Source of the DNA: AV80 sp035536995
GTDB lineage: Bacteria; Verrucomicrobiota; Verrucomicrobiia; Chthoniobacterales; UBA10450
Direction: 5' to 3'
DNA length: 64,000 bases
NCBI GenBank assembly: GCA_035536995.1
Contig: DATLNB010000071.1
Coordinates: forward strand, 1 to 64,000
Part shown: one piece after another, positions 1 through 9,214 of the stretch
Position numbering within the stretch: position 1 is the stretch's first letter
Layout of the letters: every line of letters starts with the position of its first letter
The notes under the pieces: model-generated
What the model was told of the DNA's origin: nothing
The model's database searches: none
The model's input: only the letters and a program-made list of their open reading frames with translations
Translations under genes and position numbers: made by a program

Positions 1-422
1 CTTTTGGATGGCCCCGCGCCTGGTCACTTGCGGAGCGTCTGTAAAGACGCGCCGTGCCGGGCCTTGGAGGCCGGCGCGCCCGCTTCTTTTGCCGCCATGG
101 GAAGCGTGAGAGGACGAGAATAGGCAAAGGGAGTTCGGTCGCGTCCCTCGAAGGGCGACGGCTCCAGAAGAAAGCTGCGCTACCTAAAGGCGGCCGCTGC
201 TTCCGGTCTGCCCAGTCTTCGTAAAGTTTTACGAGACGGTCTTTTGCAATTTGGGTTTGCGGATCCGTAAGACCAAATCGGTTCTGCGCAATTTGGTAAC
301 TATCCAAGAGGAGCGCTTCTGCTTCGGCGTGCCGCCGAGTCGGGCTCAGCGGCCCGGATCATTAGCCACTAGAGACAGCTCGCATTTCTTCGCCTGTGAA
401 GCCGGCGCACTAACCGTTCCGC
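1..422. other. Gene-free left edge with a short hairpin
   Basis: I see no convincing gene here; it lies downstream of the minus-strand kinase gene that ends at 423. A small perfect hairpin sits at 35-50 (stem GCGTCT, loop GTAA, stem AGACGC). It resembles the palindromic intergenic elements elsewhere in the window but is too short to assign to a family. Confidence 0.5.
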
Positions 423-2984
423 TCACTTTAGGCTCTGAGCCAGATCATCTTTGCCGAGCGCCTCGTAAACTTGAATCAGATTGTCTGTTGCCCTTCGGGT
501 AAAGGCGTTCTCGCTGCCGAAATTCTCCACCGCAGCGCTGCGTGCTTCCAAGGCGACGCGCTCGGCCTCCGGGAAGCGCTTCTGGGCAAGGAGAAACTGG
601 CTCAGGCGCATTTTCGAAGTTGCGAGGAACAGGTAATTTTTTTTGGGTTGGCTCTCGTGAATAGCGAGCGCCTGACGATAACAATCTTCGCCTTCAGAGT
701 TCCGTTCGTCTTTCGTCAAAATATCTCCCAGAGTCCACAGGGCCGGCGCCCACGGCAGTTTATTCGCAGGCGAAATGGCCTGGAACATCGCCAGCGCGGC
801 GCGGGCCTTTTCTTCCGCGGGGCCGAGATGGTTCTTGAGCAGCAGGGCGGCCGCCTGGCGGTCGAGTGTCTGGGCCAGGTAGCTGTTCTGATCGCCCAGC
901 GTGCGCCGGAGAACCTGCTCGCCTTCGAGCAGGTATTTTTCAGCTTCATCGGGCAGGTTCTTTTGAAGCGCGGCGATACCCAAAAACCTCAATGTAGAAC
1001 CGAGTTCCCAAGGGGGTTGAGGTAACATCTGACGATATTCCGCTGCCGCCTCTCGCAGAAGCTGTTCCCCCTGCTCCGAATCGCCGGTGACGACGAGAAG
1101 GGCACCCAGGTCTGATTTGTTGAAGGTGACAACCCGGCGTTCGCTTCCTTGCAGGTTCGCACCGGAAGAGATGGCCAAGGCCTCGCGCATGAGCGAGCGA
1201 GGGACGTCCATCTCACCTCCGCGATAGAACTTCACCACCCCCAAGTAATCCAAAGCGAGCGCGAACTTCGCGGCGCTATATCCCGGCAAGCTTTCCTGCT
1301 TTTGCTTGCGATATAACGCGACCGCTTTGTCCAGGAGCTGGTGGGCTTCCTCCAGCTTTGCTTGTCGAAACAGCAGAATGCCCAGTTCGGCCATGGCTCC
1401 GGTCGCTTCTGTACTCTCACCGCCGGGAAGCTGCGCCTGCACGTCGAGCGCTGCGCGCAGCGATTTCTCCGCCGAATCGTATTGCCCCTGCGAGGCGTAG
1501 GCATTGCCGATCGTGCGCAAGACCTGCGCCCGCACAGCAGGCTGACCGGCCAGCTCCACATCAACCTGCGGAACAATCTGATCCAGCATCTCGTTGACCG
1601 TAACGTTCCGCTTCTGCGTGACCGGCCAGACAGAAGTAATGCTTTGGTTCGAGAAGGAGAGCATCCTTTGCAGGAAGAAATTGAGGCGTTCCGCGGCAAG
1701 ACGTTCTCGCTGCGCCAGGTCGCGCTGCCGGCGGGCGTTTCCCGCTTGCCAGACCGAGACGAGCAAACCGGTCACGATAGCCAGAATAATTAAAGCAGCA
1801 GCAGACACTCCAAGTCGGTGGCGGCGGACGAACTTCGAAGCGCGATACGAAGCCGTGTCTTTGTGCGCGATGAGCGGCAGACCTTCGAGGTGTCGCCGAA
1901 TATCTCCGGAGAACTGTGCGACGGAGCCGTAGCGGCGCTCCGGCTCCTTGCGCATCGCCATCAGGATAATGTTGTCGAGATCGCCGCGTAACGAGCGAGG
2001 ATCGAGGGTAGAGGATGAAGGATTGTCGATGTTGGTCAGCGCTGTACTGGGACGCACTGGTTCTTGAGCCGTGATGGCGCGCGCAATCTCGTCGCAGCTC
2101 CGAGTTGCAAGGCGGTAAGGCCGCCGGCCAGTCAGGAGTTCGTAGAGGAGCAGGCCTAACGAGTAGACATCGCTGGCCGTCGTGATCTTCTCGCCCTTGA
2201 TTTGTTCCGGGCTGGCGTAATCCGGCGTCATGGCGCGCAAGCCGGGCGCCGTTTGCGTGAGCATCTCGTCGTCAGCGGTGAGGAGTTTTGCGATGCCGAA
2301 ATCGAGCAGCTTTGGTTCTCCCTCTTCAGTGACGAGAATATTCGACGGTTTGAGGTCGCGATGAACCACCAGGTTCTGGTGAGCGTAGGTGACGGCGGCG
2401 CAGACTTTCTGAAACAAATCCAGGCGCTCGCTCAGTTTCAGGCTGTGCCCGTCGCAGTAAGCCGTGATCGGTTCGCCTTTCACGTACTCCATCACGAAGT
2501 AGGGCAGGCCCTCGTCAGTCGTTCCGCCATCAATCAGGCGCGCGATGTTCGGATGGTCGAGCTGAGCGAGGATCTGTCGCTCAGTCCGGAAACGTCGCAG
2601 AATGTCGTCCGTATCGAGGCCGCGCCGGATCAGTTTGATTGCAACTTCCTTGCGATATTCATCGTCCGCCCGCGCCGCCAGATAGACCGCTCCTAATCCG
2701 CCCCGGCCGATTTCACGGATGACCTGGTAGACGCCGAAACGCCGGCCGACCACCGCTGCTTCACTTTCCCTGGGAAAGAGATCTTCCGGAATCGCAAACA
2801 CCGGCTGCTCGCCGAACGAGGTGGTTTCCTCATCGGCTGCGAGCAGCGCTTCCACCTCCTTGCGCAGGGCGACATCGCCTCCGTATCGCTCTTCCAATAC
2901 AGCGGCACGTTGGTCCGGTGGCAGGTCGACTACCTCGTGGAACAGTTCCTGAATCTGTCTGTAACGCTCAGCGGCCGGCGTCAT
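423..2984 (-). CDS. Membrane-anchored Ser/Thr protein kinase with C-terminal TPR region
   Basis: Eukaryotic-type (Hanks) kinase of 853 residues, predicted to phosphorylate Ser/Thr in the cytosol and to be tethered to the inner membrane. The kinase domain (about 86-366) has the glycine loop GRGGLGAVY (93-101), Lys117 in VAIK, the catalytic loop HRDLKPSN (208-215) and DFG (228-230). One membrane helix at 391-412 is followed by about 440 residues rich in tetratricopeptide-like helices, probably a sensor or scaffold. I chose the Met at 2984 because minus-strand AGAGGAAAG lies about nine bases ahead; the Met at 3017 would add 11 residues without that site. An ECF sigma gene lies upstream on the same strand, a pairing typical of this kinase class in Verrucomicrobiota, Planctomycetes and Acidobacteria. 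The kinase call is firm; the TPR boundaries are approximate. Confidence 0.93.
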   Translation of the reverse strand: MTPAAERYRQIQELFHEVVDLPPDQRAAVLEERYGGDVALRKEVEALLAADEETTSFGEQPVFAIPEDLFPRESEAAVVGRRFGVYQVIREIGRGGLGAVYLAARADDEYRKEVAIKLIRRGLDTDDILRRFRTERQILAQLDHPNIARLIDGGTTDEGLPYFVMEYVKGEPITAYCDGHSLKLSERLDLFQKVCAAVTYAHQNLVVHRDLKPSNILVTEEGEPKLLDFGIAKLLTADDEMLTQTAPGLRAMTPDYASPEQIKGEKITTASDVYSLGLLLYELLTGRRPYRLATRSCDEIARAITAQEPVRPSTALTNIDNPSSSTLDPRSLRGDLDNIILMAMRKEPERRYGSVAQFSGDIRRHLEGLPLIAHKDTASYRASKFVRRHRLGVSAAALIILAIVTGLLVSVWQAGNARRQRDLAQRERLAAERLNFFLQRMLSFSNQSITSVWPVTQKRNVTVNEMLDQIVPQVDVELAGQPAVRAQVLRTIGNAYASQGQYDSAEKSLRAALDVQAQLPGGESTEATGAMAELGILLFRQAKLEEAHQLLDKAVALYRKQKQESLPGYSAAKFALALDYLGVVKFYRGGEMDVPRSLMREALAISSGANLQGSERRVVTFNKSDLGALLVVTGDSEQGEQLLREAAAEYRQMLPQPPWELGSTLRFLGIAALQKNLPDEAEKYLLEGEQVLRRTLGDQNSYLAQTLDRQAAALLLKNHLGPAEEKARAALAMFQAISPANKLPWAPALWTLGDILTKDERNSEGEDCYRQALAIHESQPKKNYLFLATSKMRLSQFLLAQKRFPEAERVALEARSAAVENFGSENAFTRRATDNLIQVYEALGKDDLAQSLK

Positions 2985-3034
2985 CAAGGCTTTCCTCTGC
3001 GGTGTAACCTTCCACAAGCTTAACCACGAATGAA

Positions 3035-3532
3035 CGCCAATGGACGCGAATGAAAAGGGAAGGCGCCAGGGTCATGCGCCTGGCAGCGACGCGCCGAAAT
3101 CAGCCTCTGACTCGCGTTGATTTGCGTTCGTTCGCGGTTCCTTGGTCAGGACCAGCCGCTCCCATTCGAGGCGCGCGTGCTTGAAGTTCAAGATAACGCC
3201 CACCGGAAGCCCTGTGATCCGAAGATAGTTCAGCATCTGTCCTCGTTCATGGTCTGTGATCCGCTCAATCGTCTTGGTGTCAACGATCAATCTGCCCGCC
3301 ACTACCAGGTCGGGAACATACTCTCCCACCACCTCACCCTTATACAGCACACGGTGGCGTTCCTGCTGCGCGTAAGGGATGCCACGCAGCGTACACTCCA
3401 CGCAAAGGCAGTTCTCATAGATCTTTTCGTGCAGTCCATGTCCGCGCACGTTTAGAACCTCGATCGCGCAGCCGACCATGACGTAGACCTCCTCCTTCAG
3501 AATCAATTCGCGTTGATTCGCGTCCATTGGCG
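3035..3532. repeat. Perfect 17-bp inverted repeat bracketing the GxxExxY gene
   Basis: CGCCAATGGACGCGAAT occurs on the plus strand at 3035-3051 and as its exact reverse complement at 3516-3532. The right arm contains the annotated start codon of the enclosed gene (complement of 3525-3527). A diverged partial copy of the same motif, read on the minus strand, lies inside the 3' end of the gene near 3110-3140. As a result the peptide ANQRE appears at both ends of the protein. Confidence 0.85.
3072..3527 (-). CDS. GxxExxY protein (PD-(D/E)XK-like fold)
   Basis: Small protein of 151 residues. Its signature is GLHEKIY at 31-37, followed by the family's PDLVVAGRLIVDTKT stretch, whose acidic residues and lysine match the PD-(D/E)XK nuclease-like core. 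The biological role of the family is unknown, so I assign none. The start is uncertain. The Met at 3527 keeps the usual N-terminal helix but has no ribosome site. A second Met at 3479 (residue 17) is preceded by a very strong AAGGAGGAGG about nine bases ahead, inside the coding sequence. The gene lies between the ECF sigma gene (21-base gap) and its presumed partner kinase, and inverted repeats flank it, so it may be a later insertion into that operon. Confidence 0.85.
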   Translation of the reverse strand: MDANQRELILKEEVYVMVGCAIEVLNVRGHGLHEKIYENCLCVECTLRGIPYAQQERHRVLYKGEVVGEYVPDLVVAGRLIVDTKTIERITDHERGQMLNYLRITGLPVGVILNFKHARLEWERLVLTKEPRTNANQRESEADFGASLPGA

Positions 3533-3548
3533 GTTTGACGTTATTTTT

Positions 3549-4142
3549 TCAGCCGCCCGCGTCATGAGGTTTTTCGCCGAAGATTTCACGGCGGAGCCAC
3601 GCTCGGGCCATGCGCCACTCGCGTTCCACGGTGCGCTGAGACAGCTCGAGCACTTCGGCAACTTCATCGGTCTTCAAACCGCCGAAGAAGCGCAGTTCGA
3701 CGATCCTGGCGTGTTGCGCATTGAGCTTTGTCAGGTCTTGCAGGGCATCGTCCAGGGCAATGACGTCCAGGTTTCGCGCTACGGCCGGTGCCAGCGCTTC
3801 ATCAAACTCAACCTTGTCCCAGTCTCCGCCCCGTTTTTCCCGCCGGTGCCGCCGAGCGTGGTCGACGAGGATGCGCCGCATGAGTTGCGCGGCCACGCCG
3901 AAAAAGTGAGCGCGGTTTCGCCAGGTGGTGGTCTTTTGATCGACGAGCCGGAGATAAGCTTCGTGGACCAATGCGGTGGCTTGCAGGGTGTGGTCGGATC
4001 GCTCCCTTTGGAGATAGCCGCGGGCCAGCCCCCGCAGTTCGTCATACACCAGCGGCATCAATCCGTCGGCCGCTTCGCGATTGCCGTTACTCCAGTCGAT
4101 CAGCAATCGCGTAGCCTGTTCGGTAGAGATAGGTGCGCTCAT
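3549..4142 (-). CDS. ECF-family RNA polymerase sigma factor
   Basis: A 197-residue ECF sigma factor. The sigma-2 region covers about 24-100 (with LQATALVHEAYLRLVDQ) and the sigma-4 helix-turn-helix about 134-188 (LRFFGGLKTDEVAEVL, then QRTVEREWRMARAWL). It fits the subgroup known as TIGR02999, which commonly travels with Ser/Thr kinases. No anti-sigma factor gene is seen; the downstream kinase at 423-2984 is the likely regulator, since kinase control of such sigma factors is known in other bacteria. I chose the Met at 4142 (MSAPIST) because the sequence before it does not look like this family; an upstream in-frame Met at 4298 would add 52 residues. No clear ribosome site is visible. Confidence 0.9.
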   Translation of the reverse strand: MSAPISTEQATRLLIDWSNGNREAADGLMPLVYDELRGLARGYLQRERSDHTLQATALVHEAYLRLVDQKTTTWRNRAHFFGVAAQLMRRILVDHARRHRREKRGGDWDKVEFDEALAPAVARNLDVIALDDALQDLTKLNAQHARIVELRFFGGLKTDEVAEVLELSQRTVEREWRMARAWLRREIFGEKPHDAGG

Positions 4143-4362
4143 GGGGCATCGCGTTGGCCCGAATGTATGACCGCCTTCTTCCGAATTTAAAACAACAAAG
4201 CGAGTCTCAATCGCCCCTCGCACGCCATAAAATTTTTGGCGGCGTTGTCTGGCAGACAGCGCTTTGGGTTGATAAGGAACATCAGATCGAACTTCCAACC
4301 CTCAATAAGGACCCGACCCAATGCATTTGCAGCAACCTATCTGTTTCGACCGAAAAAGGCCG

Positions 4363-7300
4363 ATGACGAAGCGTATCGGTTTGGTTTTATCGGTGGTGGC
4401 AGGGTTTCTGGTTATTGCACTGTCGGCCGAGGGGGCGGGGGAGACTAAGCCGCAGATCGACGACGCTTATGGGAAGCTGCCGTTGGGTTTTGAAGCGAAT
4501 CACGGCCAGGCGGCAGAGGAGATAGACTTTATTGCGCGCGGTCCGGGCTACAGTCTCGCCCTTTCTCCAATCGAGGCCGTTTTTGCGCTGCGTAAGTCCC
4601 AGCGCGATTCAGGGAGCAAAAATTCCGGCCAAAGGACGGCGGGCCCTGTTCCGCAGTCAGAAGTGCTGCGGATGATTGTGGTGGGAGCCAACCGGGACGC
4701 GGCGGAGGAAGGCGAAGATGAGTCGGAAGGGCGCGTAAACTACTTCATTGGGAACGACCCGGAGCGCTGGCGCCGAAACGTGCCGACCTTTGGCCGCGTC
4801 CGCTACACGGATGTCTATTCAGGCATCGACCTGATTTATTATGGCAACCAAAGACGTCTGGAATATGACTTTGTGGTTAAGCCGGGTGCTGATCCGTGTC
4901 TGATTGTCTTGGAGTTTGCCGGTGCGTCCTCAGTGGAACTGGAAGAAGCGACGGGGGACCTATTGGTGCAGGTCGGAGAAGAAACGATCCGCCAGCATGC
5001 GCCGGTGACCTATCAGGAGATCGATGGCAGGCGGCAGGAAGTCGAGAGTCGTTACACCTTGAACAAAGAGGGTCAGGTCAGCTTCGAGATCGGCGCGTAT
5101 GACTCGAGCGCGCCGCTGATTATCGATCCGGTGCTGGTTTACTCGACCTTTCTCGGCGGTAGCGGCGAGGACGACGGCCAGGCCATCGCGGTAGATGGGG
5201 CGGGCAACGCGTATGTCACCGGGCGTGCGACCTCCACCGATTTCCCGAGGGCGGCAGCGGCGCGAGGCACACACGCCGGCGGCACATTTGACGTTTTCGT
5301 GACCAAGTTCAACCCGACCGGATCAGCTATCGTTTATTCGACCTATCTCGGTGGCGATGACGACGAGATTAGCCGCGATATCGCGGTCGATGCCGCGGGT
5401 AATGCATACATTTGCGGAACCACGAGCTCGCAAAATTTTCCGACCACCCAGGGGTTTCGAACTGCCTATGCCGGCGGCGTCAGCGACGGCTTTGTGACGA
5501 AACTCGACTCCACGGGCGCGGCGCTCGTTTATTCCACTTACCTGGGGGGAAGCACAGGGGGAGACAATAACGGCGCCGACGGCGCCAATGGCATCGCGGT
5601 CGACTCGGCGGGCCATGCCTACGTGGTGGGCGATACGGACTCAATCGATTTCCCTGTCGTCAATGGGTTTCAAAGCAGCAGGTCCGGCGACCCCAACATC
5701 TTGAACGACGCGTTCGTCACGAAATTCGATGCGGCCGGATCGGGCCTGATCTATTCCACGTATCTCGGCGGCGCTGGGGGCGACACTGCGATTGACATCG
5801 CAGTGGACTCAGATGGGAACGCGTACGTGACCGGCGACACTTCTTCCGAGAATTTCCCAACCGCCAACGCCTTCCAAAATACGATCGTCGTCGGCGACGG
5901 GCCTCCTCTTGACGTTTTCGTGACCAAGCTCAACGCCGCGGGATCGGCCCTGGTCTATTCGACCTTTCTTGGCGGCAACCAAGTTGACTTTGCGGCGGGA
6001 ATAGCGATCGATGCGGACGGCAGTGCTCACGTAGCAGGCCTCACGGAATCGACCAATTTTCCGATCGCGAATGCGATTCAGAATGCCAATGCGGGAGAGT
6101 TTGACGTTTTTGTCACGAAGCTCCACCCGAACGGGTCTTCTCTGATCTATTCGACTTATCTAGGGGGCAGTGGCGGTGCGCATACCGAGGAGCGTGCCAG
6201 TGGAATTGCGTTAGATTCCGCTGGGAATGCCTATGTCGCGGGCGGCACCGAATCCCGCGATTTCCCCGTTTTCAACGCTATCCAAAGTACCTACGGCGGC
6301 GGATTCCAGGATGCTTTTGTCTTCAAGCTAACTCCGGTGGGATCGCTTGTTTACTCCACTTACCTGGGTGGTGGAGAGGCGCCCGACAATAATGGATTCG
6401 ACAGTGCCTTTGCTATTGCGGTGGACGCGGCGGGCAACGCCTATATGACGGGAGGCACGCGCTCCCCTGCTTTTCCGACCGCGCACCCCGTCCAGCTGCA
6501 AAAATGCTTCGGCAATTTCAGCGCTTTTGTAACGAAGATTGGAGAGCTCGGAAACAGTCCTCCTCATCAGGGAAACGGCGTCGCCCAAAACACCCTCGCG
6601 AACATTTCGACCCGGCTACCTGTCTTGAGGGGCGAGAACGTGCTGATTGGCGGTTTCATCATCGTGGGCGACGTGCCGAAACGGGTGGTCATTCGCGCGC
6701 TGGGGCCGTCACTCGCCAAGGTTGGAGTCCCCGGGGCGCTGGATGACCCAAGGTTGGAGCTCTATCAGGGCCAGACCGTTCTTGCGGCGAATGACAATTG
6801 GCGGGAGGAGCAGGAAGCGGAGATCATCGCGACCGGCGTAGCACCGGGAGATAACCGTGAATCGGCCATCGTGCGCACTTTGTCGCCGGGCAGTTACACG
6901 GCCATCGTACGCGGCGCAGGTGACACAACTGGCGTTGGATTGGTTGAAGTTTACGATCTGGAGCAAGGCCCCGCTTCGAAGCTGGCGAACATCAGCACGC
7001 GCGGTTTTGTGAACACCGGGGACAATGTCCTGATCGGAGGCTTCATTGTCGGTGAGTATACGACCGTCGCGGTGCGGGCCATCGGGCCGAGTCTGGGCGC
7101 GGTTGGGGTGGGTGACGCGTTGCAAAATCCGATGCTCGAACTGGTGGACGCTTACGGCTCCGTTTGCTGCCGGAATGACGACTGGAAAAGTGATCAGCAA
7201 GCGTTGATTGAAGCGATCGGCCTGCCTCCGTCGGACGAGCGCGAATCCACCCTGATCACCACCGTAGCGGCCGGGAGCTACACTGGAGTCGTCCGCGGGG

Positions 7301-8592
7301 TCGGCGGAACGACGGGCGTCGGTTTGGTGGAAGTTTACAATGTTGGCCCTACGCCTCCACCCTCAACTCCGAGTCCAACCCCGACACCGACCGCAACGCC
7401 GCTTCCCACAGCGACGCCCACGCCTACGCCTACGCCGGCTGCGACTCGGACGGTCACAAACACCAGTGACAGCGGTCCGGGCAGTTTGCGCCAGGCGATT
7501 CTGGATGCGAACGCTTCTTCCGGCCCGGATGTGATCACGTTTGATTCGACCCTGTTCGCAACCCCGCGGACGATCGTCCTGGCTGGCACGGTTTTGACAA
7601 TTGACGACGCCAGCAACGGGCCACTCACTATTCTGGGTCCGGGCGCCGATCGCCTGACCATAAGTGGGAACCAGCTCTCGCGAGTGTTTGCGGTAGCTTC
7701 CGGTGATGTCGCCTCCATCAGCGGCCTTACCGTGACCCAGGGTAACAGTCTCACCGGAGCCTTTCCGGGCTACGGCGGCGGCATCTACAATAGCGGAACG
7801 CTAACTGTCACAAAACTGATCGTAACCGGAAACAAGGCTACGATCGACGGCGGCGGCATCTATAACAGCGCGAGCGATACCTTGAAGGTGGAAAACAGCA
7901 TCATCTCCAACAACGTGGCCGACTCCGATAATGGCGGAAGCGGCAATGGGGGCGGTGGCCTTTACAACGATACCTTCGGCAAGATGACCCTCATTTACTC
8001 CACAGTCAGCGGCAACTCAGTCGGGAGCCTGGCTGACGGCGGAGGAATCTACACGGCCGGGTCGACGACCATGATTACGAACTCGACAATCAGCGGCAAC
8101 TCCTCCGGAAACGACGGCGGGGGAATTTATGTACGGGGTACCTTCGACGTCACGGTGATCAACTGCACCATCGCAAAGAACACCGCGGCGCGTGACGGCG
8201 GGGGGGTCTGGACCGACGACTCGATCTTTAACCTTCGCAACACCATCGTCGGGGATAACATCGACGACGGAACGGCGCCCGATTTCTTGGGAACGGTTGA
8301 TTCGGCCTGCTACAACCTGATCGAGCAAACCTCTGGCACGACGATCACTGGGGACGTGACCGGGAACATCACCGGCGCCGATCCCAAGCTTGAAACTCTC
8401 CTTGGCAACGGCGGCTTTACCCCAAATCACGCCTTACTCGAGGGCAGCCCGGCGATTGATAAGGGCGAAAGCTCCGGCTCCGGCAGCGATCAGCGTGGGG
8501 CGCAGCGCCCCGTCGATGACCCCTTAATTGGAAACGCCCCCGGCGGCGACGGAGCGGACATTGGGGCGTTTGAGGTGCAGAACGAAGATTAA
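4363..8592 (+). CDS. Giant secreted SBBP beta-propeller protein with tandem module and beta-helix tail
   Basis: Exported protein of 1409 residues; role unknown. A signal peptide (1-26) is followed by a DUF7948-type N-terminal domain (about 33-256, with YGKLPLGFEANHGQ). SBBP-type propeller repeats (about 259-726) recur as VYSTYLGG and AVDAAGNAYV. The roughly 126-residue module pair starts at residues 745 and 874. A Pro/Thr-rich linker (about 997-1026) leads to a right-handed beta-helix of the choice-of-anchor Q type (TVTNTSDSGPGSLRQAILDA near 1030, many GGGIYN turns, PAIDKG near the end). This is the only one of eight such proteins here in which the pair is internal. The Met at 4363 is preceded by AAAAAGG; the Met at 4321 would spoil the signal peptide. 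Surface display or adhesion is an inference. Confidence 0.85.
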   Translation: MTKRIGLVLSVVAGFLVIALSAEGAGETKPQIDDAYGKLPLGFEANHGQAAEEIDFIARGPGYSLALSPIEAVFALRKSQRDSGSKNSGQRTAGPVPQSEVLRMIVVGANRDAAEEGEDESEGRVNYFIGNDPERWRRNVPTFGRVRYTDVYSGIDLIYYGNQRRLEYDFVVKPGADPCLIVLEFAGASSVELEEATGDLLVQVGEETIRQHAPVTYQEIDGRRQEVESRYTLNKEGQVSFEIGAYDSSAPLIIDPVLVYSTFLGGSGEDDGQAIAVDGAGNAYVTGRATSTDFPRAAAARGTHAGGTFDVFVTKFNPTGSAIVYSTYLGGDDDEISRDIAVDAAGNAYICGTTSSQNFPTTQGFRTAYAGGVSDGFVTKLDSTGAALVYSTYLGGSTGGDNNGADGANGIAVDSAGHAYVVGDTDSIDFPVVNGFQSSRSGDPNILNDAFVTKFDAAGSGLIYSTYLGGAGGDTAIDIAVDSDGNAYVTGDTSSENFPTANAFQNTIVVGDGPPLDVFVTKLNAAGSALVYSTFLGGNQVDFAAGIAIDADGSAHVAGLTESTNFPIANAIQNANAGEFDVFVTKLHPNGSSLIYSTYLGGSGGAHTEERASGIALDSAGNAYVAGGTESRDFPVFNAIQSTYGGGFQDAFVFKLTPVGSLVYSTYLGGGEAPDNNGFDSAFAIAVDAAGNAYMTGGTRSPAFPTAHPVQLQKCFGNFSAFVTKIGELGNSPPHQGNGVAQNTLANISTRLPVLRGENVLIGGFIIVGDVPKRVVIRALGPSLAKVGVPGALDDPRLELYQGQTVLAANDNWREEQEAEIIATGVAPGDNRESAIVRTLSPGSYTAIVRGAGDTTGVGLVEVYDLEQGPASKLANISTRGFVNTGDNVLIGGFIVGEYTTVAVRAIGPSLGAVGVGDALQNPMLELVDAYGSVCCRNDDWKSDQQALIEAIGLPPSDERESTLITTVAAGSYTGVVRGVGGTTGVGLVEVYNVGPTPPPSTPSPTPTPTATPLPTATPTPTPTPAATRTVTNTSDSGPGSLRQAILDANASSGPDVITFDSTLFATPRTIVLAGTVLTIDDASNGPLTILGPGADRLTISGNQLSRVFAVASGDVASISGLTVTQGNSLTGAFPGYGGGIYNSGTLTVTKLIVTGNKATIDGGGIYNSASDTLKVENSIISNNVADSDNGGSGNGGGGLYNDTFGKMTLIYSTVSGNSVGSLADGGGIYTAGSTTMITNSTISGNSSGNDGGGIYVRGTFDVTVINCTIAKNTAARDGGGVWTDDSIFNLRNTIVGDNIDDGTAPDFLGTVDSACYNLIEQTSGTTITGDVTGNITGADPKLETLLGNGGFTPNHALLEGSPAIDKGESSGSGSDQRGAQRPVDDPLIGNAPGGDGADIGAFEVQNED

Positions 8593-8682
8593 GCAGTGAT
8601 GGGCCTTATCGCGCAGGCGCCTGCGCGTGAGGTTTCGAAGCTTGACTCGTTGCGGGCAAACAAGGACGTTCGGCGGCGCTCG

Positions 8683-9213
8683 ATGACTGTCTGCCCCTCC
8701 CCAGAATCGTCTCGCTCGATCAACCGCGTTCGTTGTTTCGCGATCCTTTGCAGCATCACACTCGGATTGGACGCGCTCGGCGCGGAACCGCAGTCGAGCC
8801 GGCCGGTTGGCCCCGAAAAAGCGGAGGCAACCTCACAGCGCATCGCGTTCGTGCATCTGCGATTTACCGGGGCCGAAGTTCAGCTACTCGATTTCAAAGT
8901 CGTTCCGGGTCGGTTCAAGACTGCGCCGGAGCCGGTGGGTGAACGGATCCTGGTGCAGGTGTTCGGTGCCGCCGGGAAACCACTTTGGGAAGGATGGCTG
9001 AACGATCCGCGGAGCCGGGTGCTCGAAACAGACGACTCGGCGCAGCCGCGGCGGCGCAAAGCGGTGGCAGTTACGTTTCCCAACCCGGAGGTCGTGGTGC
9101 GCGTGCCTTTTATCGAGGAAGGCCAGACGCTCCACATTTGGCGGGCTACCCCGGCGAACGCGTCGAGCGTGCAGTACCACCGGTTAAGCACCGTCCAGCT
9201 GCGGGAGCATTGA
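8683..9213 (+). CDS. Small secreted protein of unknown function, companion of an M64 peptidase
   Basis: I do not recognise the family. From the Met at 8683 the product is 176 residues with a plausible signal peptide (hydrophobic CFAILCSITLGLDALGA) and a mature part rich in beta-strand-like stretches, without cysteine clusters or an obvious catalytic motif. An upstream in-frame Met at 8596-8601 would put about 30 charged residues before the signal sequence, so I prefer the later start. The stop codon is followed by one base and then the ATG of the M64 metallopeptidase gene, so the two are probably translated together. The protein may be a partner, chaperone or inhibitor of the peptidase; this is inference from position only. 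Confidence 0.7.
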   Translation: MTVCPSPESSRSINRVRCFAILCSITLGLDALGAEPQSSRPVGPEKAEATSQRIAFVHLRFTGAEVQLLDFKVVPGRFKTAPEPVGERILVQVFGAAGKPLWEGWLNDPRSRVLETDDSAQPRRRKAVAVTFPNPEVVVRVPFIEEGQTLHIWRATPANASSVQYHRLSTVQLREH

Positions 9214-9214
9214 G

